Notes: generated by a model not told the origin, from the letters alone. A stretch of 64,000 nucleotides of DNA from Streptomyces sp. RFCAC02 (GCF_004193175.1 NZ_SAUH01000001.1:5303501-5367500); one strand, 5' to 3'; positions 1 through 8,018 are shown, counted from the first letter of the stretch. Translations and numbers: made by a program.

Positions 1-300
1 GAGACGCGCGCCGTCGATCGCCAGCCAGTGCCAGAGGTGGGGCGGCACGTTGGCGCGGACGGTGTGGACCTCGGCGGTGAGGCCGAGACGGAGGGCGTGC
101 CGGAGGAGCGGGACCAGGTCGGGGGAGTGGGCTGGATCGTCGCCGCCGAACCGGACTTCGGGGATGCCGAGCACCGTCATGTCGTCCACGGCGGCCGTCC
201 AGTCGGCGAGCGTCATGAGACCGGAACGGGCGTCACGGCCGGAGGCGAAGCACGGACGGCCCGTCAGCAGGAGTTCGACGCGGGGGATGCCGGGGGTCAT
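1..300 (-). CDS. Degenerate radical-SAM-like protein, C-terminus beyond the window edge
   Basis: An open frame runs leftwards from an ATG at 300 to the edge, giving at least 100 residues with no stop. The order of elements matches the N-terminal half of a common actinobacterial radical SAM family: an ELLLTGR strand, then the cluster loop, then a helix, then GIPEVRFGGDDPAHSPDL (the usual form is ...QFIGGEPTLHPDL) and RHALRLGLTAEVHT. The loop that should carry the CX3CX2C iron-sulphur motif reads GRPCFASGRDARSG and has only one cysteine, so a normal 4Fe-4S radical SAM centre looks impossible. It lies 70 bp downstream of a 50-residue peptide gene on the same strand and probably shares its transcript. 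Family assignment is inferred from pattern resemblance; the missing cysteines are seen directly. Confidence 0.6.
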   Translation of the reverse strand, partial: MTPGIPRVELLLTGRPCFASGRDARSGLMTLADWTAAVDDMTVLGIPEVRFGGDDPAHSPDLVPLLRHALRLGLTAEVHTVRANVPPHLWHWLAIDGARL

Positions 301-370
301 GACGCTCGTCTCCGGGGGGCGGGGGCGGCCCCGGACCTGCCGGGGCCGACGGGGTGGGAACGCGGGGGTG

Positions 371-523
371 TCACAGGTCGTACCGGTCCCCGAGGTGGGC
401 GCGGATCTCCGCGTCGAGCCGCTCCCACTCCTCGAAAAGTTTCGCGAGGGCCGACGATTCGGCCTCCGGGGGCGGATCGGTGGGGAGTTCCGGCTCGGAC
501 TGCGGTCCGTCGGTGACGGTCAT
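371..523 (-). CDS. Small acidic protein, 50 residues, unknown function
   Basis: The ATG at 523 is preceded by AGAAGG about 10 bases upstream, and the frame closes at 371. The product has a proline- and acid-rich N-terminal half (PQSEPELPTDPPPEAE) and a predicted amphipathic C-terminal helix (LFEEWERLDAEIRAHLGDRY) ending in DL. It has no signal peptide and no cysteine. It sits directly upstream of the radical-SAM-like gene and divergently from the XRE regulator. That arrangement is seen when a small peptide is made together with a maturase, but nothing in the sequence proves it is a precursor peptide. An accessory or regulatory protein is equally possible. Confidence 0.6.
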   Translation of the reverse strand: MTVTDGPQSEPELPTDPPPEAESSALAKLFEEWERLDAEIRAHLGDRYDL

Positions 524-617
524 GGGCACCTGCCTTCTGTGCAGCACTGATGGCCACGTCGCGTAGTGCCTGCGGCGCTGCGCGTCATGTGCCGATAGTG
601 GGGCGTGACGGGTCGCT

Positions 618-670
618 TAGGCAAGTGTGCCTAGGCGATCGGTGTCGCAGGTTGACGTTTGGCATATGCC
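618..670. promoter_or_regulatory. Candidate operators between the divergent peptide and XRE genes
   Basis: Two inverted repeats lie in the divergent promoter region. One is TAGGCA-agtg-TGCCTA at 618-633 and the other is the perfect palindrome GGCATATGCC at 661-670. Both are built from GGCA/TGCC half-sites. A TTGACG hexamer at 652-657 could be the -35 of the XRE gene, and the second palindrome would then lie in the spacer, where a bound repressor would block RNA polymerase. Autoregulation by the adjacent XRE protein is inference. Confidence 0.4.
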
Positions 671-702
671 GCCGTTGTGACGGGTGTTGGCGGAGCGGCA
701 TC

Positions 703-1557
703 ATGACGCACATGGCTCAAGCGGACATGCCCACCATGCGCAGCCGGCGGCTGGGCGGCGAACTGCGCCGTCTCCGGCTGGAGGCGGGGCTGAAGGTTCA
801 GGACGCCGCGATCGCACTCGAATGCGGCCACCCGAAGATCTCGCAGATCGAGACCGGGAAACGCGGCATAAGGCAACTCGATCTGACGACGCTGCTCAAG
901 CTGTACGGCGTCGAGGACGAGACACTGCGGCTCAGCCTCAAGAAACTGGCACGGGAGATCCACCGAGTGGACTGGTGGACCAAGGCCGGCCCGCTGCTGC
1001 ACGACGAGCTGAAGGATTACCTGACGCTCGAGACGGACTCCGAACTGGTCCGTACCTACGAGACCATGGTCGTGCCAGGTCTCCTGCAGACGGAGGCGTA
1101 CGCGCGGCAGATCATCGCGCCCGTTTCACCCGCCAGTGCGGACGCTCTCGTGGACACCAGGATGAAACGGAAGGTCCTACTGGATAACCGATCCCTCATC
1201 CTGCGCGCAGTGATCGATGTGCCAGCGCTGCACCGGATTCCAGGGGGCGATGCCACGGCGAGAGATCAGCTTAGGCATCTGTGCGACATGGCAGCGCGTC
1301 CTAACGTGACGGTCCAGGTCCTCCCGCTGGCCGCATCACTGCCGATTGACGAACTTCCACCGTTCACTGTGTTCTCACTGCGAGGTGAACCGAAGGCGTC
1401 GGTCGTGTGGTTGGAGCACCTGAGCGGAGCTACGCTGTTGGAACAGCAGCCGGACGTGTCACGCTACGGCCAGGCGTGGGACGAGCTGACCGCCTCCGCT
1501 CTGTCCCCGGCTGATTCGGTGAAGTACGTCCGCGATTTGCTCGACAAGGAACGATGA
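703..1557 (+). CDS. XRE-family helix-turn-helix regulator (DUF5753 type)
   Basis: A 284-residue protein with an N-terminal helix-turn-helix of about 60 residues (LGGELRRLRLEAGLKVQDAA ... HPKISQIETGKRGI). It is followed by the long C-terminal domain typical of Streptomyces regulators paired with DUF397, recognised by VPGLLQTEAYAR and the later FTVFSL and VVWLEH stretches. The ATG at 703 is preferred because GGAG lies 7 bases upstream. The stop is followed after one base by the DUF397 gene. Such pairs control development or adjacent specialised functions in Streptomyces; here the likely targets are its own promoter and the divergent peptide gene. Codon use is less GC-rich than in neighbouring housekeeping-type genes. 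Confidence 0.9.
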   Translation: MTHMAQADMPTMRSRRLGGELRRLRLEAGLKVQDAAIALECGHPKISQIETGKRGIRQLDLTTLLKLYGVEDETLRLSLKKLAREIHRVDWWTKAGPLLHDELKDYLTLETDSELVRTYETMVVPGLLQTEAYARQIIAPVSPASADALVDTRMKRKVLLDNRSLILRAVIDVPALHRIPGGDATARDQLRHLCDMAARPNVTVQVLPLAASLPIDELPPFTVFSLRGEPKASVVWLEHLSGATLLEQQPDVSRYGQAWDELTASALSPADSVKYVRDLLDKER

Positions 1558-1558
1558 C

Positions 1559-1771
1559 ATGACTCCCACCGCCCGTGACTCCAAGGGCGCCGTTTGGCAT
1601 ACGAGCACGTACAGCAACAACGGCAGCGGTTGCATCGAGCGGGGTCGGCTCGGCGGTGGGCGTCAGGGTGTGCGGGACACGAAGGACCGGGCTCGGGGTG
1701 TGCTGACCTTCGAAGCCCCGGCGTGGGCGAGCTTCGTCGCCGCCGCGCAGCGCGGAGATCTCACGCGCTGA
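1559..1771 (+). CDS. DUF397 domain protein
   Basis: A 70-residue protein with the DUF397 pattern: an N-terminal W, the S-[TS]-YSNNGSGCIE motif, GVRDTKDRARGVLTF and a C-terminal W-x-x-F. The ATG begins one base after the stop of the XRE gene, so the two are almost certainly co-transcribed and possibly translationally coupled. DUF397 proteins usually sit beside XRE regulators in actinobacteria and are thought to modulate them; the mechanism in this case is not visible from sequence. The product ends just before a strong bidirectional hairpin. Confidence 0.9.
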   Translation: MTPTARDSKGAVWHTSTYSNNGSGCIERGRLGGGRQGVRDTKDRARGVLTFEAPAWASFVAAAQRGDLTR

Positions 1772-1793
1772 CCGACGCCGCCGGCGACCGACA

Positions 1794-1833
1794 CGGCCGC
1801 GCCGCCGCATCGACCGATGCGGCGGCGCGGCCG
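1794..1833. terminator. Bidirectional terminator hairpin
   Basis: Perfect inverted repeat with 19-base arms (CGGCCGCGCCGCCGCATCG and its complement) separated by two bases. It lies between the convergent DUF397 and secreted-protein genes. There is no T-tract, which is usual for Streptomyces terminators. Confidence 0.8.
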
Positions 1834-1840
1834 GACAGGA

Positions 1841-2251
1841 TCAGGCCGTCCAGGTGGCGACGTCGTGGTAGGCCCGGCCGCCGTCCTTCGCCAGGAAGAC
1901 CGTGAACTCGTACTGGTGGCCCTCCGTCATGTCGAACGGGTAGCCCTGGGAGGCCCGGCGCTCGGCGCAGTTGCCGTTGCCACCGACCTGGAACGTGTAG
2001 GAGTTGTCCCAGGCCACCTTGCGGATGATCTGGACCCCCACGGCCCAGCCGTCCGCCTCGATGTCGCAGATCCGGACGATGTCGCCGTACGCCTCGAACT
2101 GGAGCCTGCCGCCCGGGTCCCCGTCATCCGTGTGCAGCGTGTGGTCCCAGGTGATCGCCTGCGCGGACGGCGAGGCGAGGACCGGGGTCACGGCCGCCAC
2201 AAGGGCGACGACCCCAGCGCGGAGGGCCGTCTTGCGCGAGAACTTCCACAT
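1841..2251 (-). CDS. Small secreted protein of unknown function
   Basis: A 136-residue protein starting MWKFSRKTALRAGVVALVAA, with a positively charged N-terminus, a hydrophobic core and an ASPSAQA cleavage site, which is a clear Sec signal peptide. The mature part is about 105 residues, has two cysteines (one in DIVRICDIEAD and one in GNGNCAERR) that could form a disulphide, and is rich in beta-type sequence. The ATG at 2251 is chosen because GGAGAAG lies about 7 bases upstream; longer upstream frames would bury the signal peptide. I do not recognise a family. The fold looks like a small extracellular beta-sandwich, but that is only an impression. Confidence 0.8.
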   Translation of the reverse strand: MWKFSRKTALRAGVVALVAAVTPVLASPSAQAITWDHTLHTDDGDPGGRLQFEAYGDIVRICDIEADGWAVGVQIIRKVAWDNSYTFQVGGNGNCAERRASQGYPFDMTEGHQYEFTVFLAKDGGRAYHDVATWTA

Positions 2252-2385
2252 GTGTTCGCTTCTCCAGCTTCTGGTCGGCAGACGCGACCCGGCGGATCGC
2301 GTGGGACGGGAGCCTAGAGAGATCGTTCGCACGAAGGAACGGTTCGCGCACGCCGTCGGCAAAATTTGAGGTACATCAAGAATTC

Positions 2386-2404
2386 ACCTGCTGTTCAAGC
2401 AGGT
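2386..2404 (-). terminator. Weak hairpin downstream of the IMPase-like gene
   Basis: ACCTGCT-gttca-AGCAGGT, 7-bp perfect arms and a 5-base loop, lying 40 bases past the stop of the leftward inositol-phosphatase-like gene. A second short inverted repeat (GTTGAG-tt-CTCAAC) overlaps its right edge. It may act as a terminator; strength is uncertain. Confidence 0.4.
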
Positions 2405-2444
2405 TGAGTTCTCAACCACGGCGAATCGCGAAGGCGCGCGGCGG

Positions 2445-3269
2445 TCAGGCGTCGTTGCCGGCCAGGAGCAGGGAACGCACCCGCCGCAGCGTCCCCTCGT
2501 CGCGGGCGACGGCGAACGGCAGGGCGTTCCCACCCGACGGGCGGAACGTCCCGCCGTCCAGCGTGCGGTGCGTGCCGCCGGCCTCCGACACCAGCAGCAG
2601 ACCGGCCGTGTGGTCCCACGCGAACTGCCAGTCGAACGCCAGGGCGTCCACCCGCCCGGCCGCCACGGCGAGGTACTCGAGCCCGGCCGCCCCGCACGCG
2701 CGCTGCGCCAGGCCGTCCGTCCACAGCGCCGACAGCGCCCGCTTCTGCTCGTCGGTGGTGAAGTCCGGGTGCGAACACGCCACCTCCAGGACCTTGCCCG
2801 GCTCGGGCGAACCCGCCCGCAGCGGCTCACCGTCCAGCCACGCGCCCTCACCGCGCCGCGCGTGGGCGAGCTGCCCGGTCACCGGGGCCAGCGTCCACGA
2901 CGCGATCACCTCGTCCCGCACGACCAGGGAGACGAGCGTCGCGAAGCCGGCCTCGCCCCGTACGAACTGGCGCGTGCCGTCCACGGGATCGACGACCCAC
3001 ACGGGCGCGTCCCCGCCCAGCGCGGCGTACCGCCTCGGGTCGTCGGACACGGCCTCCTCGCCGACGACGACCGAGCCGGGCAGCAGCGCCGTCAGGTCGC
3101 GGGTGAGCCGCCGCTCCGCGTCCCGGTCGGCGACCGTCACGGGATCGTGCGGCCCGCTCTTGGTCGCCACCTCGTCGTCGGCCAGCCGCCGCCAGCGCGG
3201 CATGATCTCCGCCTCGGCAGCCGTGCGCACGGCCTCCTCGACTCGTTCCAGCAGCTTGTCATCGACCAT
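2445..3269 (-). CDS. Inositol monophosphatase family protein
   Basis: A 274-residue protein of the usual length for the Mg-dependent IMPase/SuhB/CysQ family. The metal-binding signatures are visible: GEEAV at residues 70-74, WVVDPVDGTRQF at 91-102, and a late WDHTAG motif. Members hydrolyse inositol phosphates, histidinol phosphate or 3'-phosphoadenosine phosphates in the cytosol, and sequence alone does not separate these. The gene is monocistronic, with an ATG start and no close neighbour on its strand. Histidinol-phosphatase or inositol-monophosphatase activity is the usual annotation in Streptomyces. Confidence 0.88.
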   Translation of the reverse strand: MVDDKLLERVEEAVRTAAEAEIMPRWRRLADDEVATKSGPHDPVTVADRDAERRLTRDLTALLPGSVVVGEEAVSDDPRRYAALGGDAPVWVVDPVDGTRQFVRGEAGFATLVSLVVRDEVIASWTLAPVTGQLAHARRGEGAWLDGEPLRAGSPEPGKVLEVACSHPDFTTDEQKRALSALWTDGLAQRACGAAGLEYLAVAAGRVDALAFDWQFAWDHTAGLLLVSEAGGTHRTLDGGTFRPSGGNALPFAVARDEGTLRRVRSLLLAGNDA

Positions 3270-3538
3270 GCCTCTATCGAAACACGCTGCTCAGCGCCAC
3301 AACCGCCACCCCCACCCACGGGATGCCGGCGCCGGCCTGCGCCCGGTGGGATAGGCTCGCGGTCATGAAAACCGGGACGGCATCGCGCCACACACGGATC
3401 GGTGACCCGGTGCTCTTCTGAGCGCCGTACGGGCCGCTGACGGTCCGCTGTCCGATCGGGAAGTCCGCGCCGCCGCGCGTGCCCCGCCCCCGTCGTGTTG
3501 AACACAAGCTCGACACATCGACCACGACGGGAGAGCCC

Positions 3539-4276
3539 ATGCTCACCAAGACCTTGCACATCCCCACCGCAGACGGCCAGGCCGACGCGTTCGCCGTCGT
3601 CCCCGACCGAGGCGGGCGGCACCCGGGCGTGCTGATGTACGCGGACGGTTTCGGTATCCGGCCCGTGCTGCGGGAGATGGCCCGCGAACTGGCCGGGCAC
3701 GGGTACTACGTGCTCGTCCCCAACCTCTTCCACCGGCACGGTCCGGTGCCGGTGCTCGAACTTCCCGAGCACATCGGAGAAGACGTCAGGCCCGCGCTCA
3801 TGGCCCAGGTGATGCCCCTGATCGAGGCGCACACCACCGAACGGGTCCTGAGCGACGCCGACGCCTACCTCGAATTCCTCACCACTCGGCCCGAGGTCGC
3901 CACCGGACCGGTCGCGGTGACCGGATACTGCATAGGCGGCCTTTACGCGATGCGGACCGCCGCGGCCCACCCCGGCAAGGTGGCCGCCCTCGCCGCTTTC
4001 CACGCCCCCGTGAGCGCGGACGGCCCGGACGCCTTCGCCGCGATCACCGCCCAGGTCCACTTCGGCCACGCCGAGAGCGACCTCACACCCGAAGCCTTCG
4101 GCCAACTCAACCGGGCCTTGGCCGCCGCGAAGATCGACCACACGTCCGAGATTTACCCCGGCACCGTCCACGGGTTCACCATGGCGGACACCGACGCCTT
4201 CGACCCCGCCGGCCTGCGGCGCCACTGGGAGCGACTGCTTCCCCTTCTCGACCGCACACTGATCGGGAACAACTGA
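3539..4276 (+). CDS. Dienelactone hydrolase family protein
   Basis: A 245-residue alpha/beta hydrolase of the dienelactone hydrolase class. The nucleophile elbow is G-Y-C-I-G-G with Cys131 as the nucleophile, which is the hallmark of this family. A downstream histidine lies in the VHGF motif and an acidic residue near HAESD would complete the triad. It starts with the conserved fold LHIPTADGQADAF and GVLMYADGFG. Family members cleave dienelactones in aromatic degradation, but many Streptomyces copies act on unknown esters. There are no pathway genes beside it, so the substrate is open. The ATG at 3539 has GGGAGA about 9 bases upstream. Confidence 0.88.
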   Translation: MLTKTLHIPTADGQADAFAVVPDRGGRHPGVLMYADGFGIRPVLREMARELAGHGYYVLVPNLFHRHGPVPVLELPEHIGEDVRPALMAQVMPLIEAHTTERVLSDADAYLEFLTTRPEVATGPVAVTGYCIGGLYAMRTAAAHPGKVAALAAFHAPVSADGPDAFAAITAQVHFGHAESDLTPEAFGQLNRALAAAKIDHTSEIYPGTVHGFTMADTDAFDPAGLRRHWERLLPLLDRTLIGNN

Positions 4277-4299
4277 CCGAGCGGGCGGATCGGGCTTGC

Positions 4300-4345
4300 C
4301 CGACCGGCGGTGGAGCGGTGGCCGCCCCGCTCCACCGCCGGTCGG
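4300..4345. terminator. Strong bidirectional terminator
   Basis: Perfect inverted repeat with 19-base arms (4300-4318 and 4327-4345; core GACCGGCGGTGGAGCGG) and an 8-base loop, placed between the convergent dienelactone hydrolase and NTF2-like genes. Confidence 0.85.
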
Positions 4346-4360
4346 ACCCCGGGCGCGTCG

Positions 4361-4786
4361 TCAGCCGTCGATCACCTCGGTGTTCTGGCAGGCGACCAGA
4401 CGCCACCGGCCGTTCTCCTTAGCCATCACGTACATGGGCGTCCCCGGGTTGCCGTCCGGCTCGCCGGACGAGGTCCAGTACTGTGCCCGGACCTTGACGG
4501 CGGCGACGTCCGGGCGGATGAACAGGACGTACTCGACCTCGTACGTCACCGTGCCGTCCGTCATCGCCCCCGGCAGCACCCGGTGCGTGAACTCCGAGAT
4601 CGCCGCGCGGCCGAACAGGCGCTTGCCGTGCCCCGTCGTCCAGATCGCGTCGTCACGGAACAGGCCGACGAACTCGTCCGGCAGCTCGTGCCGCTGCGAA
4701 TGCTCCAGTGTCGCCACGACCTGCCCGATCGCCTCGATCTCGGCGGCCTCGTCCGTCTCTCGCGTCGTGTCCATGCGGTCGATCAT
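4361..4786 (-). CDS. SgcJ/EcaC-type NTF2-like (SnoaL fold) protein
   Basis: A 141-residue protein with the cone-shaped NTF2-like pattern of the SgcJ/EcaC family: an N-terminal helix with EIEAIGQVVATLEHSQRH, then FVGLFRDDAIWTTGHGKRLFGRAAI, and a C-terminal GRWRLVACQNTEV strand. Members bind small hydrophobic ligands and include cyclases, isomerases and proteins of antibiotic clusters; most are single-domain enzymes of unknown substrate. The ATG at 4786 is favoured because GAGG lies about 4 bases upstream; an internal ATG at 4774 lacks a ribosome-binding site. There is no biosynthetic cluster around it. Confidence 0.8.
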   Translation of the reverse strand: MIDRMDTTRETDEAAEIEAIGQVVATLEHSQRHELPDEFVGLFRDDAIWTTGHGKRLFGRAAISEFTHRVLPGAMTDGTVTYEVEYVLFIRPDVAAVKVRAQYWTSSGEPDGNPGTPMYVMAKENGRWRLVACQNTEVIDG

Positions 4787-4848
4787 GGAACCTCAAGGGT
4801 CCTTGAAGTCAAGTGGCCGGGACGGCGGTCCGGCCCGGAACGCCCCGG

Positions 4849-5257
4849 TCAGCAGATGGTCACCCGACGCAGGTAGGGCCACGTCCTCGGCCCGACGATG
4901 CCGTCGGTCTCCAGGACCTGCCTGCCGCAGAGCTTGTTGACCGTGGCCTGGAACAGCCGCGCGGCGGCCTGCGAGTTGCTGCCGAAGATCCCGTCGACCG
5001 TCCCCGTGTTGAACCCCCTGTGGCGCAGCAGGCACTGCGCCTCAAGGTCCGCGTCCGTCACCGACGACGAACCTCGGCGTGACGCTCTCGCCGCTGTAGT
5101 ACCCGGCGTAGTACTTGCCTGTGCCGGCGCGGGTCTTGACGTAACACGCGTACGCCTGCGCGCTCGCGTCGGTGGCCGCCGACGACGTCGCCGTCAGGCC
5201 GGACAGGAGCAGGACGCACACACCCGCCGCCACACCGAACTTCGTTCCCCACCGCAT
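4849..5257 (-). pseudogene. Secreted peptidoglycan-binding-like protein, frameshifted
   Basis: The ATG at 5257 (GGAGG 8 bases upstream) opens a frame with a signal peptide (MRWGTKFGVAAGVCVLLLSG ... ATSSAAT) and then YACYVKTRAGTGKYYAGYYS, but it stops about 70 residues on. A second frame, +1 shifted, continues with SSSVTDADLEAQCLLRHRGF and a PG_binding_1-like repeat (GTVDGIFGSNSQAAARLFQ ... DGIVGPRTWPYL). In related Streptomyces secreted proteins these two parts form one polypeptide. Removing one T around 5070-5071 restores a continuous reading frame. This is either a genuine inactivation or a sequencing/assembly error. The second part also begins with a possible GTG at 5061, so separate translation cannot be excluded, but that product would lack a signal peptide. 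Confidence 0.75.
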
Positions 5258-5432
5258 GGGACGACCTCCACGGTCGTGGCCGGGTCCGGGCATCGAGGCC
5301 GTCCCCCGCCGCGTCCCCGCCCCGAGTCCCGCGCCGGTACCGGAACCCCCACGCGCCACCCCGGGCGGGCTGTCGGGACCATCCTGGCGAAGGCCGCTTC
5401 CACGGCGCTTTCCTCACCTGCCCCGCCGGCGG

Positions 5433-7223
5433 TCACCGGCCGACGGCGTACCCCTGCATGCCGCGCGGGTTCGCCGCCGCCGACAGGCGGCCCGTCTCCG
5501 GGTCACGCGCCACCGCGCACAGCCGGCCCTCCGACCACGGATCGCCGACGGTCACGAGGTGCCCGCGCCGCCGCAGCTCCGCGACGGTGTCCTCGCCGAC
5601 GCGCGACTCCACCGTCACGCTGCCCGGCACCGTGGCGCGCGGGTAGAACGAGCTGGGGAAGGAGTCCTGGTGCCAGTTCGGCGCGTCGATCGCGCCCTGC
5701 AGGTCGAGACCGCCGCGCACCTCCGGGCGCAGCGTCACCGCCAGGAAGAAATGCGTCTGCCACTGGTCCTGCTGGTCCCCGCCCGGCGTGCCGAACGCCA
5801 GCACCGGCTCCCCGCCGCGCAGCGCCAGCGACGGGCTGAGCGTGGTGCGGGGGCGCCGCCCCGGCGTCAGCGACGACGGCAGGCCCTCCTCCAGCCACGT
5901 CATCTGCAGCCGCGACCCGAGGGGGAACCCGAGACCGGGCACCACCGGGCTGGACTGGAGCCAGCCGCCGCTGGGCGTGGCGGACACCATGTTCCCCCAG
6001 CGGTCCACCACGTCCACATGGCACGTGTCGCCGCGCGTCTCGCCCGTGCGCGCCACGGTCGGCTCGCCGGAACCCGGCGCCGCCGGAACGCCCGGCACGC
6101 CGTCCCGCACGTACGCGGCCAGCCGGGGCGTACGGCCGCCGGGGCTGCCGGGACGCAGCTCGAACGAGGCCCGCTCGCCGATCAGCGCGCGCCGCGCGTC
6201 GTTGTACGCGGGTGACAGCAGGTCGTCCAGCGGCACGTCCGCCGCGTCCCCGTACCACGCCTCCCGGTCCGCCATGGCGAGCTTGCTGCCCTCGACCAGG
6301 GTGTGCACGTAGTCGGGGGAGCCGTACGACGCGGCGTCGATCCCGTCGTCGAGCAGCGCCAACTGCTGCGGCAGCGCCGGGCCCTGCGTCCACGGCCCGG
6401 CCTTCGCGATCGTCCAGCCCCGCCACTCGTACAGCAGCGGGTCCTCGTAGGCGGCGGACCAGCCCGCCAGGTCGTCGCCGGTCAGGACGCCCGCGTGCCG
6501 CCGCCCGGAGGAGTCCATCGCGGGCCGCGCCGCGTGCGCCGCCAGCGCCTCGCCGATGAACCCCTCGCGCCACACGCGCCGCGCCGCGTCGATCACGGCC
6601 TCCCGCGACCCGCCGCCGGCGGCCGACGCCTCCGCGAGGAGCCGCCGCCAGGTCGCGGCCAGGTCCGGGTTGCGGAACAGCTCGCCCGGCGCGGGCGACC
6701 TGCCGCCCGGCAGGTACACCTCGGCGGACGACGTCCACTCCTCGGTGAACAGTTCCCGCACGCTCTCCACGGTCGCCCCGACGCGCTCCACGACGGGGTG
6801 GCCGCCCTCGGCGTAACCGATGGCGTGGTCCAGCACGTCGGCGAGGCCGCGCGTGCCGTGGTCCCGCAGCAGCACGAGCCACGCGTCGAACGCCCCGGGG
6901 ACGACGGCGGCGAGCGGCCCGGTGCCGGGCACCAGGTCGAGGCCGAGGCCCCGGTAGTGCGCGATGGTCGCGCCCGCCGGGGCGGGACCCTGCCCGCACA
7001 GCACCCGGACCGGGCCGCCGGCGGGCGCGAGGATGATCGGCGCGTCGCCCGCCGGGCCGTTGAGGTGCGGCTCGACGACATGCAGCACGAACGCGGCGGC
7101 CACAGCGGCGTCGAAGGCGTTGCCGCCCCGCTCCAGCTCCGCCATGGCGGACTGGGACGCCAGCCAGTGCGTGCTGGAGACCATGCCGAACGTGCCCTGG
7201 AGCGTGGGACGGGTGGTGAACAT
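5433..7223 (-). CDS. Gamma-glutamyltransferase family protein
   Basis: A 596-residue N-terminal-nucleophile hydrolase. The pattern of the gamma-glutamyltranspeptidase family is clear: GGNAFDAAVAAAF near residue 34, HLNGPAGD at 53, and the autocleavage nucleophile Thr400 in RGDTCHVDVVDRWGN. Later come GFPLGSR and PRTTLSPSLALRGGEP, which form the glutamate pocket region. There is no signal peptide at the chosen start, so it is likely cytosolic, as in the acylase-like branch common in Streptomyces. It would cleave gamma-glutamyl or related amide bonds. The start is uncertain between 7223 and an in-frame ATG at 7235; MFTTRPTLQGTFGM is the start I recall for relatives. Confidence 0.88.
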   Translation of the reverse strand: MFTTRPTLQGTFGMVSSTHWLASQSAMAELERGGNAFDAAVAAAFVLHVVEPHLNGPAGDAPIILAPAGGPVRVLCGQGPAPAGATIAHYRGLGLDLVPGTGPLAAVVPGAFDAWLVLLRDHGTRGLADVLDHAIGYAEGGHPVVERVGATVESVRELFTEEWTSSAEVYLPGGRSPAPGELFRNPDLAATWRRLLAEASAAGGGSREAVIDAARRVWREGFIGEALAAHAARPAMDSSGRRHAGVLTGDDLAGWSAAYEDPLLYEWRGWTIAKAGPWTQGPALPQQLALLDDGIDAASYGSPDYVHTLVEGSKLAMADREAWYGDAADVPLDDLLSPAYNDARRALIGERASFELRPGSPGGRTPRLAAYVRDGVPGVPAAPGSGEPTVARTGETRGDTCHVDVVDRWGNMVSATPSGGWLQSSPVVPGLGFPLGSRLQMTWLEEGLPSSLTPGRRPRTTLSPSLALRGGEPVLAFGTPGGDQQDQWQTHFFLAVTLRPEVRGGLDLQGAIDAPNWHQDSFPSSFYPRATVPGSVTVESRVGEDTVAELRRRGHLVTVGDPWSEGRLCAVARDPETGRLSAAANPRGMQGYAVGR

Positions 7224-7272
7224 GCGCCGGATCATACGTCTTTCGTACGAGCTGGGCGATGGGCGGCGCAGG

Positions 7273-7758
7273 TCAGGCCGGTTCCCAGGCGCAGCCGCTC
7301 GTCTCGAAGTACGCACCCTCGGCGACGGTGACGCGGGCCGGGCCGTCCGGCATGCCGTTGGCGAGGACCGCGTCGAAGCCGCCGCCGGGATCGCTCGTGA
7401 GGGTCCACCGGCACAGGGGCGCGAGAACGCCGGCGGCCGGGCCTGCGGTCCGGTACTCGCCGGGGGCGATGTCCTCGCCGACGAGGTAGACGCCGGGGCC
7501 GAACGACGCGCCCGAGTCCGCCGGTTCGCCGGCCGGCTCCGGCGTCTCCTCGGCCGCCGCGGGGGCCGGGGCCGTCCACGCCCCCGCGGTGAGCGACTGT
7601 TCGGCGGCGCCCCCGCCGTCCTCCGTCCCGCCGGGCACGCCGATGGCCGCGCCGACGGCGAGGCAGAGGACCCCGACCGCGCCGTGCGTCAGGATGCTCC
7701 TCCGCAGGCCCGGCCGGGCGGGGCGTGCCGCGGGTGCGGTCGGCTCGGAACTCGGCAT
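7273..7758 (-). CDS. Membrane-anchored extracellular protein of unknown function
   Basis: A 161-residue protein with a short cytosolic N-terminus, one hydrophobic segment (SILTHGAVGVLCLAVGAAIG) and a Pro/Ala/Glu-rich linker. An extracellular domain with GVYLVGEDIAPGEYRTAGP, CRWTLTS and VTVAEGAYFETSGCAW follows. The two cysteines in this domain probably pair. This small domain recurs in actinobacterial surface proteins; I know no function for it. The ATG at 7758 is preceded by GAGGGG at 5 bases. The gene follows the same direction as the gamma-glutamyltransferase gene but with a separate start region. Confidence 0.75.
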   Translation of the reverse strand: MPSSEPTAPAARPARPGLRRSILTHGAVGVLCLAVGAAIGVPGGTEDGGGAAEQSLTAGAWTAPAPAAAEETPEPAGEPADSGASFGPGVYLVGEDIAPGEYRTAGPAAGVLAPLCRWTLTSDPGGGFDAVLANGMPDGPARVTVAEGAYFETSGCAWEPA

Positions 7759-7950
7759 GCGATCCCCTCACATGACGCGCTGCGGATGGTCGGACGGTGT
7801 GGGGGAAAACGATCCTGCCGCATCCGTGCGCCGATGACGAGGGACGTGCGGGTGTCGGGTGGCAGACGGGCGGGCGTACGCCGCCGTGGCGTGTGACATG
7901 TACGCGCGGCGGTCTGGCCGTCGTGGCGGAGGGAGGTCTAGCCTCCTGTG

Positions 7951-7964
7951 TGGGAGCGCTCCCA
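7951..7964. promoter_or_regulatory. CebR-type operator
   Basis: TGGGAGCGCTCCCA is a perfect 14-bp palindrome identical to the CebR binding site I recall from Streptomyces cellulose/cellobiose genes. It lies 55 bp upstream of the start codon of the Cip1-like secreted protein, inside its probable promoter. CebR is a LacI-family repressor released by cello-oligosaccharides, so the gene should be induced during cellulose growth. Confidence 0.88.
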
Positions 7965-8018
7965 TGGTCGGCTGGGAGAGCCACCGAGGCCCCCACACCC
8001 AAGCTGGAGGAAACCCCC

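Noticed and set aside
3365..3421. An 18-codon ORF beginning ATGAAAACCGGGACG between the IMPase and dienelactone hydrolase genes
   Set aside because: It has an ATG and a -10-like GATAGGCT upstream but no ribosome-binding site, and the product is too short to judge.
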